NCBI RefSeq assembly: GCF_005497185.1
Contig: NZ_RJTN01000012.1
Coordinates: forward strand, 62,001-126,000
DNA: 64,000 nucleotides
Direction: 5' to 3'
Origin: Pectobacterium polonicum
GTDB lineage: Bacteria; Pseudomonadota; Gammaproteobacteria; Enterobacterales; Enterobacteriaceae
A program made the position numbers and the translations under genes. The notes under the pieces are model-generated. The model was not told the DNA's origin. It made no database searches and worked only from the letters and a program-made list of their open reading frames with translations. How positions within the stretch are numbered: position 1 is the first letter of the stretch; every line of letters begins with the position of its first letter. Positions 39,865-50,004 of the stretch are shown piece after piece.

Positions 39865-41544
39865 TTACGTGAGTTCAGCCAACTGCTGTTGCAGGCTATC
39901 GGCTAACGCGCGTGGACGCCCGGCATCAAACATCACATGCAGACTCACCGGATAATCCCGGTGTTGCAGACAGAAATCCTCCATCTCATGTCCAATGCCG
40001 TATAGCGCCTGAATATTGGTTTTGGCGATTTCCCGCAGCGTCCAGTTGTTCTCCACCCGTTTGCCGTAGTGCAGCGTAAAGAAGGCTTTCTGCGCGTGAA
40101 CAAAGGCGCGGCAATACAGCGTCAGACCGCGCCATTCCTGCTGCCAGCGTACTCTCAGTGCTTCCGGCATCGTGTGTTCGCGGGAGAATTGCAGTGCGGC
40201 CTGCTGGCACTGTTCCGCCAACTGCCAGGCGGCATCTTTCTCTTTCGCAATGTGGTAGAGGTTCTGCGACGCCAGCTCCGCATGCTGCGGATCGAACGTA
40301 ATGTCCTGACCGGAGCCCGGCAGCCAGTGGTTACGATTGAGCTGACCGTACAGGCTCCAGATCGCCTGACCAAAGCTGGTCGGCAGCAGGCTGTGGCGAT
40401 GAAAAACGTGGTGGCGGGCATAGAGCGACAGTGAAATGGCCTGATGCGCCTGATCCAACAAGGTCTGCATGGTGTGCAGTATGTTATCGTCCGGCTGCCA
40501 CTGGTAGCGTGCCAGTAGCCACTGTGCAAACAGCGTATTTTCGTTTGCTGATGCAGTCTGGTTCGTGAGTAATCGGGAGCAGGCGAACAGGGTGAATTCA
40601 CTTAGTGTACCTATCACGCTGTGATTATCTACGCCTTCCCAACTGATGCGGCACAGGGCGCTGACAATCGCGGGATTTTTCTCCCGACACCACAGTAGTC
40701 GACCCTGAACTTCGGTGTAGCGTAGAAAAGGGAGATTGCCCCAGCCGACTTCTTCGCCTGCCAGATCCAATTCAACCCAGACTTCACGCCCGCTGACGTC
40801 CAGCAGCGTCGGATTATTGGGAAACTCAGGCCAGAAGCGTTCTGGCGTGACTTTGATCGCGACGGAAACGGACTCCGGCAGTGTGCGAATCGCGTTCAGA
40901 ACGTTACCGATATCCTGATGGCTGGCGGGAAAGGCGCGCAACACCAGATGGCGCTGGTGATAGTGCATCACACGGGCGACGGCAGAGAATAAGCGGTGAT
41001 AGATCTGCTCGCTGGTGGCGTTGGTCGGCCAGTGTGTGGTGACGGGAACGGTGCCGTTAATCTCATCGCCGGAAGGCGCGGAAAAGCGCAGCAGGCTGTC
41101 GCTGTTGGAGATCGCCAGCAGCAGGCCGCTCAATCGCGGAATTTGCTGCATCAGCAGTTCGACTTTGGCGGCAAGGTAGTCGCACCAAAAATCGGTATCC
41201 ATGCGGAGGCTATGTGTGTCGTCCAACAATTCCGGGTGATGAAGCAGGAGATCCGTGGGAAACGACAGCTCTTTGCATTGCAGATACAGCGCCAGACCCT
41301 GTTCACGGCAGTGCGCTGCGATCTGATTCAGGTAAACACAGCGGGAACGCTGCTGGCTGCTGATGCGATCGTCAAAACGCGCGTTATTGTAGGCTTCTGG
41401 CGTTACCAGCTTATCCAGCAAATCTGCCGCACCCAGCACTAGCGTATTGAAGCCGTGTTCACGGGCGTAATCGATGACCGAGAGGACCTGTTGCCAGTGC
41501 CAAATATCCTGCGTATTGAGTTCCAGCGCGCGCCGTTGCCACAT
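39865..41544 (-). CDS. unrecognised 559-residue protein, possible TIM-barrel glycosidase
   Basis: I do not recognise a named family. The N-terminal half looks like an alternating alpha/beta barrel: VLSVIDYAREHGFNTLVLGA, CVYLNQIAAHCREQGLALYLQ, PRLSGLLLAISNSDSLLRFS, RHLVLRAFPA and EVWVELDLAGEEVGWGNLPF. The last block recalls the barrel of GH67 alpha-glucuronidases at low confidence. The C-terminal half is helical and rich in Trp, His and Gln. No signal peptide. GGGAG precedes two ATGs; the second (41544) is better spaced. It sits convergent to the sugar-binding protein gene, 36 bases apart, which hints at a role in oligosaccharide breakdown. Confidence 0.6.
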   Translation of the reverse strand: MWQRRALELNTQDIWHWQQVLSVIDYAREHGFNTLVLGAADLLDKLVTPEAYNNARFDDRISSQQRSRCVYLNQIAAHCREQGLALYLQCKELSFPTDLLLHHPELLDDTHSLRMDTDFWCDYLAAKVELLMQQIPRLSGLLLAISNSDSLLRFSAPSGDEINGTVPVTTHWPTNATSEQIYHRLFSAVARVMHYHQRHLVLRAFPASHQDIGNVLNAIRTLPESVSVAIKVTPERFWPEFPNNPTLLDVSGREVWVELDLAGEEVGWGNLPFLRYTEVQGRLLWCREKNPAIVSALCRISWEGVDNHSVIGTLSEFTLFACSRLLTNQTASANENTLFAQWLLARYQWQPDDNILHTMQTLLDQAHQAISLSLYARHHVFHRHSLLPTSFGQAIWSLYGQLNRNHWLPGSGQDITFDPQHAELASQNLYHIAKEKDAAWQLAEQCQQAALQFSREHTMPEALRVRWQQEWRGLTLYCRAFVHAQKAFFTLHYGKRVENNWTLREIAKTNIQALYGIGHEMEDFCLQHRDYPVSLHVMFDAGRPRALADSLQQQLAELT

Positions 41545-41743
41545 CATTTTTCTCCCGTTGCCACTGGCGTGAGTATCGCATTGATGTGTTATCGCAAAGG
41601 ATAAATTCCTGCGGCGAACGCCAGAAATGTGAGCCTGTTCGCTAATGTTGATTGCCTAAGAGGCTAGTCGCGGGGGATTTGTCGTGGGCATTGATGCCAC
41701 AAATGCGTTGACCAACGGGGAATTAGACAGCTGAAACCGAGCA

Positions 41744-41870
<127 letters not shown>

Positions 41871-41874
41871 TCAG

Positions 41875-42615
41875 TTAAAACCCTTCCAGCAGCCTTAATT
41901 GGCTGAATGTTAATGGGCGATAGAAAATATATCCTTGAATCCCAATGGGATGGTATTTATTTAACCGATTCAAATCGGTGGCCTTTTCAACACCTTCACA
42001 GATAATATTAACCCCAAGTGGAATAAGTTTGTTCAATAAGGCTTTTAGCTTTTGTGATTTTGTCTCTTCTTTACCGATGCCATCGATAATGGAACGATCG
42101 ATTTTTATTGTATCAAAGTTAAACAGGCTCAGGCTGTCTATCTGTAGATTTCCTGCGCCGAAATCATCTAATGAAATCATAAAACCATATTGTTTTGCTT
42201 GGTGTAAAAAGGGAATTCCATCAATTAACTGTTGTCGGGTCGTTTTTTCACTGATCTCTATTTCTATATTCTGCGGTCTGACTTTATGCATTACGCATTT
42301 TTGATACAATTTTTCCAAATAGGCAGTGTTATTAAAAAGCAAGTGTGACAAATTAAATGATATTGTCATGCTGCTTTTGTTTTTTATTACCTGGCAGACC
42401 ACATCAAACATAAAGTCTGTTACTTCATCAATTGCTTCACACTGCTCAATTTTATCTATTGTCTGTTGGGTTGGTGCTAACACACCTTCTGAGTTATAAA
42501 ACCTGGCAAGAGCCTCATAACGGAATATTTTATTTTGAGGGAGATGGATAATAGGCTGAAACTCTGCTGTCAGCCTAAAAATTTTCCCATCGATATTCAA
42601 TGTTGTTGTATTCAT
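41875..42615 (-). CDS. stand-alone EAL-domain cyclic-di-GMP phosphodiesterase
   Basis: A 246-residue protein made of one EAL domain. Visible catalytic set: the EAL motif in FRYEALARF near residue 37, Asn in FNLSHLLF near 84, EISEK near 123, the DD pair in SLDDFGAGN near 153, Lys in DTIKIDRS near 175, the Glu in CEGVE near 211 and the Gln in IQGYIFYRPL near 230. All ligands look intact, so it likely cleaves c-di-GMP to pGpG. Base composition is clearly more AT-rich than neighbouring genes, suggesting transfer or relaxed selection. It lies next to an ERIC element and upstream of a PilZ/HD-GYP gene on the other strand. Confidence 0.82.
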   Translation of the reverse strand: MNTTTLNIDGKIFRLTAEFQPIIHLPQNKIFRYEALARFYNSEGVLAPTQQTIDKIEQCEAIDEVTDFMFDVVCQVIKNKSSMTISFNLSHLLFNNTAYLEKLYQKCVMHKVRPQNIEIEISEKTTRQQLIDGIPFLHQAKQYGFMISLDDFGAGNLQIDSLSLFNFDTIKIDRSIIDGIGKEETKSQKLKALLNKLIPLGVNIICEGVEKATDLNRLNKYHPIGIQGYIFYRPLTFSQLRLLEGF

Positions 42616-43144
42616 TTTACTGATTACTCACCCTCTCCATAGAAATAGCAATTCCATAACATTGCTCGTCTGGATTCTACACAGTAATTTGGAATGTTTG
42701 GAAATTGTTTTAAATGATCAATAATTCTTGTTTGATAGTCAATGGCTATTGATTAAAAAATAATGATCGTTTAAATCTATGTATGTATTGGTTTTTTATT
42801 CCTTTTATTTGTATTTTAATGGTGTTTAATGTTGGTTGTTTTTGTTTTATTGGGTTTAATATTCTTTTTGCTCTAATTTTAGTCAGTTTTTGGGGCGTGT
42901 GTGGCCGTTGTGACTTCTGAGCATCCTTGTTAGGATGATAAACAAGGATGAAATCGTCGTTTCGTAATGATATTGGGATGAGAAAAAATAAGAGATTGAG
43001 CCTGGTTGACGTTTTACCCAGGGAGGTAGGCATTTTTATAAATCATTAAACCCTACGATAGAATTCGTTTTTATTAAAAAGAGAGAAGTCCTTTTTGGGA
43101 TTTTTTGGGATATATCACCATCGCGTTAATAGGTGGATCTTATA
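42616..43144. promoter_or_regulatory. AT-rich divergent region between EAL and PilZ genes
   Basis: A 529-base stretch of low GC content with runs of T and A. No convincing gene: the frame at 42746-43033 (minus) is lysine/asparagine-rich low-complexity translation without a ribosome site. It must hold the promoters of both flanking c-di-GMP genes and is a natural place for H-NS binding (inference). Confidence 0.4.
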
Positions 43145-44869
43145 GTGGAAAAGTTTTCTCCCCCTCCCGCTAAAGTGATTAGCGCATTGCTGCAACATAC
43201 CTATGTGATGTCTATCTATGCCAAAGATATGCTATATGCATTAAAGGCAGATGTTGCGGAACTGAATCTGGATAAAAGCCGAATCGTGTTGGATGTGGAA
43301 TATTCTGGCTCGGATATCGACAGATATCTTGCAGATGGTGGTTTGAATTTTGATCTGGAGGCACTCAAAGGGACGGAGAACATCGAACGAGAAACTTACA
43401 GTCTTTGTAATATTCCCACACAGTTATTCAAGATGGACAGTATGTTTTATCGTCTGGAATGTCGTCTGCCGGAGTCTGTTTTCGTTACGGAAAACAGAGG
43501 GGCGATTCGTATTCCTTTTATTCTTGGCATGCAGGCTCGTGCTCGCATTGAAGTCTATATGCACACGCTTAATGTGCCTGGAACGTTGCGCAATTTATCG
43601 ACCGGTGGGTGTATGGTCGAAATCGATCTGGTTGAGAGCATTGCGATTGAAGTGGGTCAAGACATCCCCGGCGTCGCACTTGAATTCCCTAACGGAGAAA
43701 GCTTTTATGCTGAGGGGAAAATTCGCCATATACGGCCTTTTGGGAATAATGGCTACGCCGCTGTTGGCATCCAATTTATCAATTTGTCTTCATCACAGTC
43801 TGAAGCGTTGCTCCGTTATACGAATGAATCGGAAAGAGAAGCCGCATACCGAACCGGCGTGACTGGCAGCATGGTGTATTCATCCCCCTTGTTCATTCCG
43901 GGCACTAAGGAGAAAAGTCTATTGCTGCGAGAAAGTCAGGAGCGAGAGAAACGTACCCGGCAGACGCCGATGGAACGCGGGGTAATGGAGGTCGCCCATC
44001 GGCTTCAGATTGGGCTGATGTACATGAAAACGCGCAATCAACTGCCCGTTGAGATCTTCTATGACTGTGTTGACACTCTGCTTTATATGGTCAAAAAAGA
44101 GAGAAAGGCTTTTTTGTATGCGCTGTCGTTCCTGCGTGATGAGGCGGATTGGGTCAGACATGCCGTGCAGGTCGCGGGGAAACTGGCCGATATGCTGTTA
44201 CTTTCCGATCCCCATGCGCCTCACGTGCGTGAGGCGGTGCTAGGCGCGTTACTCCACACCATGGGCAAGCCGCTGCTGGTGAACGCCAGCCTTCCGTCGC
44301 TGAAAGTGAATATGAACCCGGCGCAGAAAGCGATCCTGAGTGGTCATGTGGGTGTGCTGTGCGCGAAATTACGTGAGCTAAATTGGGTGATCACCCCCAC
44401 GTGTCGTGATGTGATTGAGAATGCTAACGAACGTTTGGACGGCAGCGGCTATCCACAGGGCAAACATGCCGATCGGCTATCGGAACTCGCCCGCTTAGTC
44501 TCCGTGATTAAGGCGATTAATAAGCTAAGGCATACGCGCAATGGCATTTCTCCTCGCACGCCATTGGCAGCCTACCGGAAAATCTATGAGGCGAACGGTG
44601 CCTATGATAAGGCTGTATTGGTCAATTACGTGCAGATTTACGGTCTCTATCCAATAGGCAGTCTGGCTAAATACTCGGGCGGATTTCTTGGCTGGGTAAT
44701 GGATATTGATAAAAAGGGTAAACCGATCGTGGTGCATCTCGTCAAGAATCTGCGCTTTCCTGATACCAATATCAGCAGCGTCGTCTCTAAAGGAGATTTG
44801 TTGCAGGTCGGTCAGCTCGAAAACGTCGTACATCCCGACGATTTTGGCATGAAAGTCCTGAAAATTTAA
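43145..44869 (+). CDS. PilZ plus degenerate HD-GYP domain protein
   Basis: A 574-residue cytoplasmic protein with three parts. Residues 1-110 form a YcgR-like N-terminal domain. Residues about 115-225 are a PilZ c-di-GMP-binding domain with the RGAIR (RxxxR) and NLSTGG (N/DxSxxG) signature. Residues about 330-500 are an HD-GYP domain, in which the HD pair reads HT (LLHTMGK) and the second histidine pair reads NANE before RLDGSGYPQG. The phosphodiesterase is therefore probably inactive, while the GYP loop persists. A linker near 265-280 is highly charged. The GTG at 43145 has AGGTGG eight bases ahead; a GTG at 43133 is also in frame. It probably senses c-di-GMP and relays through the second domain. 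Confidence 0.75.
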   Translation: MEKFSPPPAKVISALLQHTYVMSIYAKDMLYALKADVAELNLDKSRIVLDVEYSGSDIDRYLADGGLNFDLEALKGTENIERETYSLCNIPTQLFKMDSMFYRLECRLPESVFVTENRGAIRIPFILGMQARARIEVYMHTLNVPGTLRNLSTGGCMVEIDLVESIAIEVGQDIPGVALEFPNGESFYAEGKIRHIRPFGNNGYAAVGIQFINLSSSQSEALLRYTNESEREAAYRTGVTGSMVYSSPLFIPGTKEKSLLLRESQEREKRTRQTPMERGVMEVAHRLQIGLMYMKTRNQLPVEIFYDCVDTLLYMVKKERKAFLYALSFLRDEADWVRHAVQVAGKLADMLLLSDPHAPHVREAVLGALLHTMGKPLLVNASLPSLKVNMNPAQKAILSGHVGVLCAKLRELNWVITPTCRDVIENANERLDGSGYPQGKHADRLSELARLVSVIKAINKLRHTRNGISPRTPLAAYRKIYEANGAYDKAVLVNYVQIYGLYPIGSLAKYSGGFLGWVMDIDKKGKPIVVHLVKNLRFPDTNISSVVSKGDLLQVGQLENVVHPDDFGMKVLKI

Positions 44870-44887
44870 CCCACATCCTGTTTATAT

Positions 44888-44906
44888 GGGGCTGCGTGGC
44901 AGCTCC
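44888..44906 (+). terminator. possible terminator after the PilZ gene
   Basis: GGGGCTGC (44888-44895) pairs with GCAGCTCC (44899-44906) over a GTG loop, followed by TTCTTCC. The T run is broken, so the call is weak. The following 240 bases to cysJ are AT-rich and probably hold the cysJ promoter and CysB site. Confidence 0.4.
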
Positions 44907-45147
44907 TTCTTCCGCATGAATTTCTACCGATATCGCCACGCAACGCCCATGCCATCGGCTATAACACTTTAAGCAATAAGGGCTATCAGAAAAACCATTT
45001 AGTCATTTTGGTTATTTAATATTTCCATCATTTCTTTAATTGTTAAGATGCAGATCGTTACCCTTATCCTCCATCCATCTTTTTATTGCATGTTTTTGTA
45101 TTAGCGTCGTTGGCTAACTGCACAGGCACAAGGAAACAGAAATCACA

Positions 45148-46977
45148 ATGACTACTCCGGTTTCCCCCACTTCATTGCTTCCGCTGAGTGCGGAGCAATT
45201 AACGCGTTTACAGGCGGCAACCGGTGATTTCTCATCGACGCAGCTGGCCTGGCTATCCGGCTATTTCTGGGGGTTGGTACAGCAGCCTGGGAACGTGCAG
45301 CCAGGCGCGATAACCGCCACGGCCACGGCGGTGTCCGCAGTCACGGTGCCAGTGCAAACCATTACGTTGATCTCCGCCTCGCAGACCGGCAACGCGCGCC
45401 GGGTCGCAGAACAGCTGCGTGACGATCTGCTGGCAGCCAAGCTGTCCGTCAATCTGGTCAATGCGGGCGATTACAAATTCAAGCAAATTGGGCAGGAAAA
45501 ACTGCTGCTGATTGTGGCCTCGACGCAAGGTGAAGGGGAGCCGCCGGAAGAGGCGGTCGCGCTGCACAAGTTCCTGCTGTCCAAAAAAGCCCCAGAGATG
45601 AAAGACACTGCGTTTGCCGTGTTTGGCTTGGGTGATACTTCTTATGAATTCTTCAGCAAGGCGGGTAAGGATTTCGATAACCGTCTGGCTGAGTTAGGTG
45701 CGGAACGTCTGCTGGATCGTGTTGATGCGGATGTCGATTATCAGGGGCTTGCCGAACAGTGGCGACGCCAACTGGTGGATATTTTACAGGCGCGGGTGCC
45801 GGTTCAGGGAACGGCGGTAGCACAGATTGCCGCTCAGGGCGCACTGGATGAAATTACCAGCAGCCCGTATAGCAAAGCTTCACCGCTGCATGCCACGTTT
45901 GCCGTCAATCAGAAAGTGACCGGGCGTAACTCCGAAAAAGATGTTCGCCATATCGAGATCGATCTGGGCGATTCTGGTTTGCGTTACCAGCCGGGAGATG
46001 CGCTGGGCGTGTGGTTCGATAACGATCCGGAACTGGTGCAGGAATTGCTGGGATTACTGTGGCTGAAAGGCGATGAGTCCGTCAGCGTTGACAGCAAGAC
46101 GCTGCCATTATCGCAGGCGTTGAAAAGCCACTTTGAACTGACGCAGAACACCGCACCGATTGTCGAGAAATATGCGGCACTATCGCGTAATGAAACGCTG
46201 TTGTCGCTGCTGGCCGATAAGCCTGCGCTTCAGCAGTTTGCACAGCGAACGCCGCTGGTTGATATGGTGCGACAAGCGCCGACTGAACTGACGGCGGAGC
46301 AACTGCTGGGCCTGCTGCGTCCGTTGACGCCGCGTCTTTATTCTATTGCTTCCTCGCAGGCGGAAGTCGAAAGCGAAGTGCATATCACCGTTGGCGTGGT
46401 GCGCTACGAATACGAAGGCCGCGAGCGCGCCGGTGGTGCCTCCAGCTATCTGGCCGACAGGTTGAGCGAAGACGACGAAATCCGCGTCTTCATCGAACAT
46501 AACGATAACTTCCGTCTGCCTGCCAATTCTGACGCGCCGGTCATCATGATCGGGCCGGGAACCGGGATTGCGCCGTTCCGCGCGTTTATGCAGCAGCGCG
46601 ATGCCGAAGGAGCTGAAGGGAAAAACTGGCTGTTCTTCGGTAACCCACACTTTACGGAAGATTTTCTGTATCAGGTGGAATGGCAGCGCTACGTCAAAGA
46701 TGGCCTGCTGACTCATATCGACTTGGCCTGGTCACGCGATCAGGCGCATAAAGTTTACGTGCAGGACAAACTGCGGGAAAAAGGCGCGGAAGTGTGGCGC
46801 TGGATTCAGGATGGCGCGCACCTGTACGTGTGTGGTGATGCCAACCGTATGGCGAAAGACGTCGAGCAGGCGCTGCTGGATGTGATAGTTGAGCATGGCG
46901 GCATGGACAGTGAACAGGCCGATGAGTTTTTAAGCGATTTGCGCCTTGAGCGCCGTTATCAGCGAGATGTGTACTAA
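45148..46977 (+). CDS. cysJ: sulfite reductase flavoprotein alpha subunit CysJ
   Basis: NADPH-flavin subunit of assimilatory sulfite reductase, 609 residues; passes electrons from NADPH through FAD and FMN to CysI. Flavodoxin domain about 70-210 with [16 protein letters not shown] and [15 protein letters not shown]-binding domain with [12 protein letters not shown] near 391 and [25 protein letters not shown] domain with [16 protein letters not shown] near 465, and the C-terminal YQRDVY. AAGGAAACA lies ahead of the ATG. First gene of cysJIH; its last base overlaps the cysI start. Confidence 0.96.
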   Translation: MTTPVSPTSLLPLSAEQLTRLQAATGDFSSTQLAWLSGYFWGLVQQPGNVQPGAITATATAVSAVTVPVQTITLISASQTGNARRVAEQLRDDLLAAKLSVNLVNAGDYKFKQIGQEKLLLIVASTQGEGEPPEEAVALHKFLLSKKAPEMKDTAFAVFGLGDTSYEFFSKAGKDFDNRLAELGAERLLDRVDADVDYQGLAEQWRRQLVDILQARVPVQGTAVAQIAAQGALDEITSSPYSKASPLHATFAVNQKVTGRNSEKDVRHIEIDLGDSGLRYQPGDALGVWFDNDPELVQELLGLLWLKGDESVSVDSKTLPLSQALKSHFELTQNTAPIVEKYAALSRNETLLSLLADKPALQQFAQRTPLVDMVRQAPTELTAEQLLGLLRPLTPRLYSIASSQAEVESEVHITVGVVRYEYEGRERAGGASSYLADRLSEDDEIRVFIEHNDNFRLPANSDAPVIMIGPGTGIAPFRAFMQQRDAEGAEGKNWLFFGNPHFTEDFLYQVEWQRYVKDGLLTHIDLAWSRDQAHKVYVQDKLREKGAEVWRWIQDGAHLYVCGDANRMAKDVEQALLDVIVEHGGMDSEQADEFLSDLRLERRYQRDVY

Positions 46978-48710
46978 TGAGTGAAAAATACGTTTTCAGT
47001 GAAAAACACCCCGGTCCCTTGGTGGTAGAAGGGAAACTCGCTGATGCTGAGCGCATGAAGACAGAAAGTAACTTTCTGCGCGGCACGATTGCTGACGATC
47101 TGAACGACGGTCTGACCGGCGGCTTTAAGGGCGATAACTTCCTGCTGATCCGTTTCCACGGTATGTATCAGCAGGATGACCGCGATATTCGTGCCGAACG
47201 TGCCGAGCAGAAGCTGGAGCCGCGCCATGCGATGCTGCTGCGCTGCCGTCTGCCCGGTGGCGTGATGACGCCAGAACAGTGGCTACGGATCGACAAATTT
47301 GCGACTGAAAATACGATCTACGGCAGCATTCGCATCACGAATCGTCAGACATTCCAGTATCACGGCATTCTCAAATCGAACGTGAAACCGGTACACCAGA
47401 TGCTGAATAGCATCGGTCTGGATGCGCTGGCGACGGCGAACGACATGAACCGTAACGTGCTGTGTACGTCTAATCCGATAGAATCCGAACTGCATCAGCA
47501 GGCCTATGAGTGGGCGAAAAAGATTTCTGAGCATCTGCTGCCGCGTACACGCGCCTATGCTGAGATCTGGATGGATCAGGAAAAAGTGGCAACGACGGAT
47601 GAGGAGCCGATTCTGGGCTCGACGTATCTGCCGCGTAAGTTCAAAACCACGGTGGTGATCCCGCCGCAGAATGATATCGATCTGCATGCGAACGATCTCA
47701 ACTTCGTTGCGATTGCCGATAACGGCCGTCTGGTGGGCTTCAACGTGTTGGTGGGCGGCGGGCTCTCTATCGCGCACGGCGACAAAGAAACCTATCCGCG
47801 TACCGCCAGTGAACTGGGCTACATTTCCATTGAGCATACGCTGGCCATCGCGGAAGCGGTGGTGACCACGCAGCGCGATTGGGGTAACCGGACCAACCGT
47901 AAAAATGCGAAAACCAAATACACGCTGGAGCGTGTGGGTGTAGACAACTTCAAGCAGGAAGTGGAAGCACGTGCCGGTGTGAAATTTGAAGCCGTGCGCC
48001 CTTATGAATTCACCGGGCGTGGCGATCGCATCGGCTGGGTAAAAGGCATCGACAATAAATGGCATCTGACGCTGTTTATCGAAAACGGTCGTGTTCTGGA
48101 TTATCCAGGCCGTCCGCTGAAAACCGGCCTGGCGGAAATTGCCAAGATCCACAAAGGGGATTTCCGGTTAACGGCGAACCAGAATTTAATCATCGCGGGG
48201 GTTCCTGCGCGTAGCAAAGCGAAGATTGATGCGCTGGCGCGTGAGCACGGCCTGATTGATGACAGCGTCAGCGAGCAGCGCAAGAATTCGATGGCCTGCG
48301 TGTCGTTCCCAACCTGTCCATTGGCGATGGCAGAAGCCGAGCGCTTCCTGCCGGAATTTGTCACGAAAGTGGAAGGGATTATGCAGCAGCACGGCGTGGG
48401 CGATGAACATATCGTTCTGCGCGTGACGGGCTGCCCGAACGGCTGTGGCCGCGCGATGCTGGCGGAAATTGGTTTAGTGGGCAAAGCGGTAGGGCGTTAT
48501 AACCTGCACCTCGGTGGGAATCGAGAAGGAACACGTATTCCGCGTATGTATCGCGAAAACATTAACGAAACCGAGATCCTTGCAGAAATCGACAGGCTTA
48601 TCGGGCTGTGGGCGCAAGATCGCCAGCCGAATGAAGGCTTCGGTGATTTCGTGATTCGTACCAACATCATTAAACCGGTGCTGGACCCCGCCCGCGATTT
48701 TTATGACTGA
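46977..48710 (+). CDS. cysI: sulfite reductase hemoprotein beta subunit CysI
   Basis: Siroheme and 4Fe-4S subunit, 577 residues, reducing sulfite to sulfide with six electrons. Two nitrite/sulfite reductase repeats are present. The cluster and siroheme cysteines are in [17 protein letters not shown] (CX5C) near 440 and [14 protein letters not shown] (CX3C) near 485. The substrate-binding block [13 protein letters not shown] is near 120. It starts at the overlapping TAATG after cysJ, giving translational coupling. Followed by cysH after 12 bases. Confidence 0.96.
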   Translation: MSEKYVFSEKHPGPLVVEGKLADAERMKTESNFLRGTIADDLNDGLTGGFKGDNFLLIRFHGMYQQDDRDIRAERAEQKLEPRHAMLLRCRLPGGVMTPEQWLRIDKFATENTIYGSIRITNRQTFQYHGILKSNVKPVHQMLNSIGLDALATANDMNRNVLCTSNPIESELHQQAYEWAKKISEHLLPRTRAYAEIWMDQEKVATTDEEPILGSTYLPRKFKTTVVIPPQNDIDLHANDLNFVAIADNGRLVGFNVLVGGGLSIAHGDKETYPRTASELGYISIEHTLAIAEAVVTTQRDWGNRTNRKNAKTKYTLERVGVDNFKQEVEARAGVKFEAVRPYEFTGRGDRIGWVKGIDNKWHLTLFIENGRVLDYPGRPLKTGLAEIAKIHKGDFRLTANQNLIIAGVPARSKAKIDALAREHGLIDDSVSEQRKNSMACVSFPTCPLAMAEAERFLPEFVTKVEGIMQQHGVGDEHIVLRVTGCPNGCGRAMLAEIGLVGKAVGRYNLHLGGNREGTRIPRMYRENINETEILAEIDRLIGLWAQDRQPNEGFGDFVIRTNIIKPVLDPARDFYD

Positions 48711-48722
48711 CAGGAGAGCCTG

Positions 48723-49457
48723 ATGGCCGAATTTAATCTTGAGGCGCTCAACGCGTTACCGAAAGCGGAACAAGTAGCTGAGTTGGCTACGGTGAACAGT
48801 CAGCTTGAAGCGCTGTCTGCGCAGGAAAGAGTGAGCTGGGCGCTGGAGAATCTGCCTGGCGACTATGTTTTGTCGTCCAGCTTCGGCATTCAGGCTGCGA
48901 TATCGCTGCATCTGGTGACGCAACAGCGGCCGGATATTCCGGTCATCCTCACGGATACCGGTTATCTGTTTCCTGAAACCTATCAGTTTATTGATGCACT
49001 GACGGAACAGCTTAAGCTGAACCTGCAAGTGTATCGCGCCGCTGAATCGGCAGCCTGGCAAGAAGCGCGCTACGGCAAGCTGTGGGAGCAGGGCGTGGAA
49101 GGCATCGAACGCTATAACCTGCTGAATAAAGTCGAGCCGATGAACCGTGCGCTGAGCGAGTTAAAGGCGAAAACCTGGTTTGCTGGTCTGCGCCGCGAGC
49201 AGTCCGGCAGTCGGGGGGAATTGCCCGTGCTGGCGATTCAGCGCGGCGTCTTCAAATTCCTGCCGATTATCGATTGGGATAATCGGACGGTGTATCAGTA
49301 TCTGAAAGAAAACGGCCTGAGTTACCATCCACTGTGGGATCAGGGCTATTTATCCGTCGGCGATACCCACACCACCCGCAAATGGGAACCGGGCATGAGT
49401 GAAGAAGAAACGCGCTTCTTCGGCCTGAAACGCGAGTGCGGCTTGCACGAAGGGTAA
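48723..49457 (+). CDS. cysH: phosphoadenosine phosphosulfate reductase CysH
   Basis: Thioredoxin-dependent PAPS reductase, 244 residues, releasing sulfite from PAPS. It has the PP-loop-like [16 protein letters not shown] near 53, [16 protein letters not shown] near 80, RREQSGSRG near 160 and the C-terminal ECGLHEG with the catalytic cysteine. It lacks the extra cysteine pair of the 4Fe-4S APS reductases, so it is the PAPS type. CAGGAGAGCC supplies the ribosome site. Last gene of cysJIH. Confidence 0.96.
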   Translation: MAEFNLEALNALPKAEQVAELATVNSQLEALSAQERVSWALENLPGDYVLSSSFGIQAAISLHLVTQQRPDIPVILTDTGYLFPETYQFIDALTEQLKLNLQVYRAAESAAWQEARYGKLWEQGVEGIERYNLLNKVEPMNRALSELKAKTWFAGLRREQSGSRGELPVLAIQRGVFKFLPIIDWDNRTVYQYLKENGLSYHPLWDQGYLSVGDTHTTRKWEPGMSEEETRFFGLKRECGLHEG

Positions 49458-49502
49458 AAGGCGTCTGACACATTGTCGTTTGCCTGCCAGTCTCTTAGCT
49501 AT

Positions 49503-49855
49503 ATTTTTATGCAAACGCGGAGACGGTTTCGTGCGCCATAACACCGATATTTTTATGCTATCTCGTAGCACGCGCCCGACTCGGGACGGCTCAAACGCCG
49601 CTCGCCCCGAGACCCCAGGCTTTTGGCGGGAATTATGCCGCTACGCGGTGCCTTCGTCGGTATCTGGCTTAACGGACCGCTTGCGACACGATTACTCGCC
49701 CCATAAATGGGGCTCGCCCTTCGGGCCAGCACGTGGCGCAAGCTTTCGCCGCGTCCCTGCGGCTCATCCTAAGCCCGCTATCTCCTCAGCATAATTTTTT
49801 ACGCCGGAGAATAACAAAATCTGCAAAGCCTGTGGATTTGTGTATAAGAAACAGT
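49503..49855 (+). repeat. structured intergenic repeat, copy D (with loop insertion)
   Basis: Longest forward copy, between cysH and cysG. It is close to copy A in sequence. Paired arms: CTCGGG/CCCGAG (49580-49585, 49606-49611), AATTATGC/GCATAATT (49631-49638, 49789-49796) and GCTTGCG/CGCAAGC (49679-49685, 49737-49743). In the last stem the short TTCCCGA-type loop of the other copies is replaced by about 39 bases, including the extra hairpins GCCCC-ATAAAT-GGGGC and GCCC-TTC-GGGC. Right edge TTGTGTATAAGAAA. Confidence 0.8.
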
Positions 49856-49902
49856 CTTTGTTAAGGGGGAGCCTCCACCCAATCACAGTTGTAAACGTGG
49901 TG

Positions 49903-49940
49903 TTATTCCATTACGGAACTTGTCATTCCAATTCGGCATT
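49903..49940. promoter_or_regulatory. direct-repeat motif upstream of cysG
   Basis: ATTCCATTACGGAAC (49905-49919) and ATTCCAATTCGGCAT (49925-49939) are near-copies spaced 20 bases apart, two helical turns, about 70-100 bases ahead of cysG. The place and spacing suit an activator such as CysB; the assignment is a guess. Confidence 0.35.
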
Positions 49941-50004
49941 TCATAAGTGTTCTGTCCTCACCGTATAGTCGCATTATCTACTTTTTTGCTTAGTTAAGGC
50001 GATT

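Noticed and set aside
42746-43033. 95-codon minus-strand frame
   Set aside because: Lys/Asn/Ile-rich translation of an AT-rich spacer with no ribosome site.
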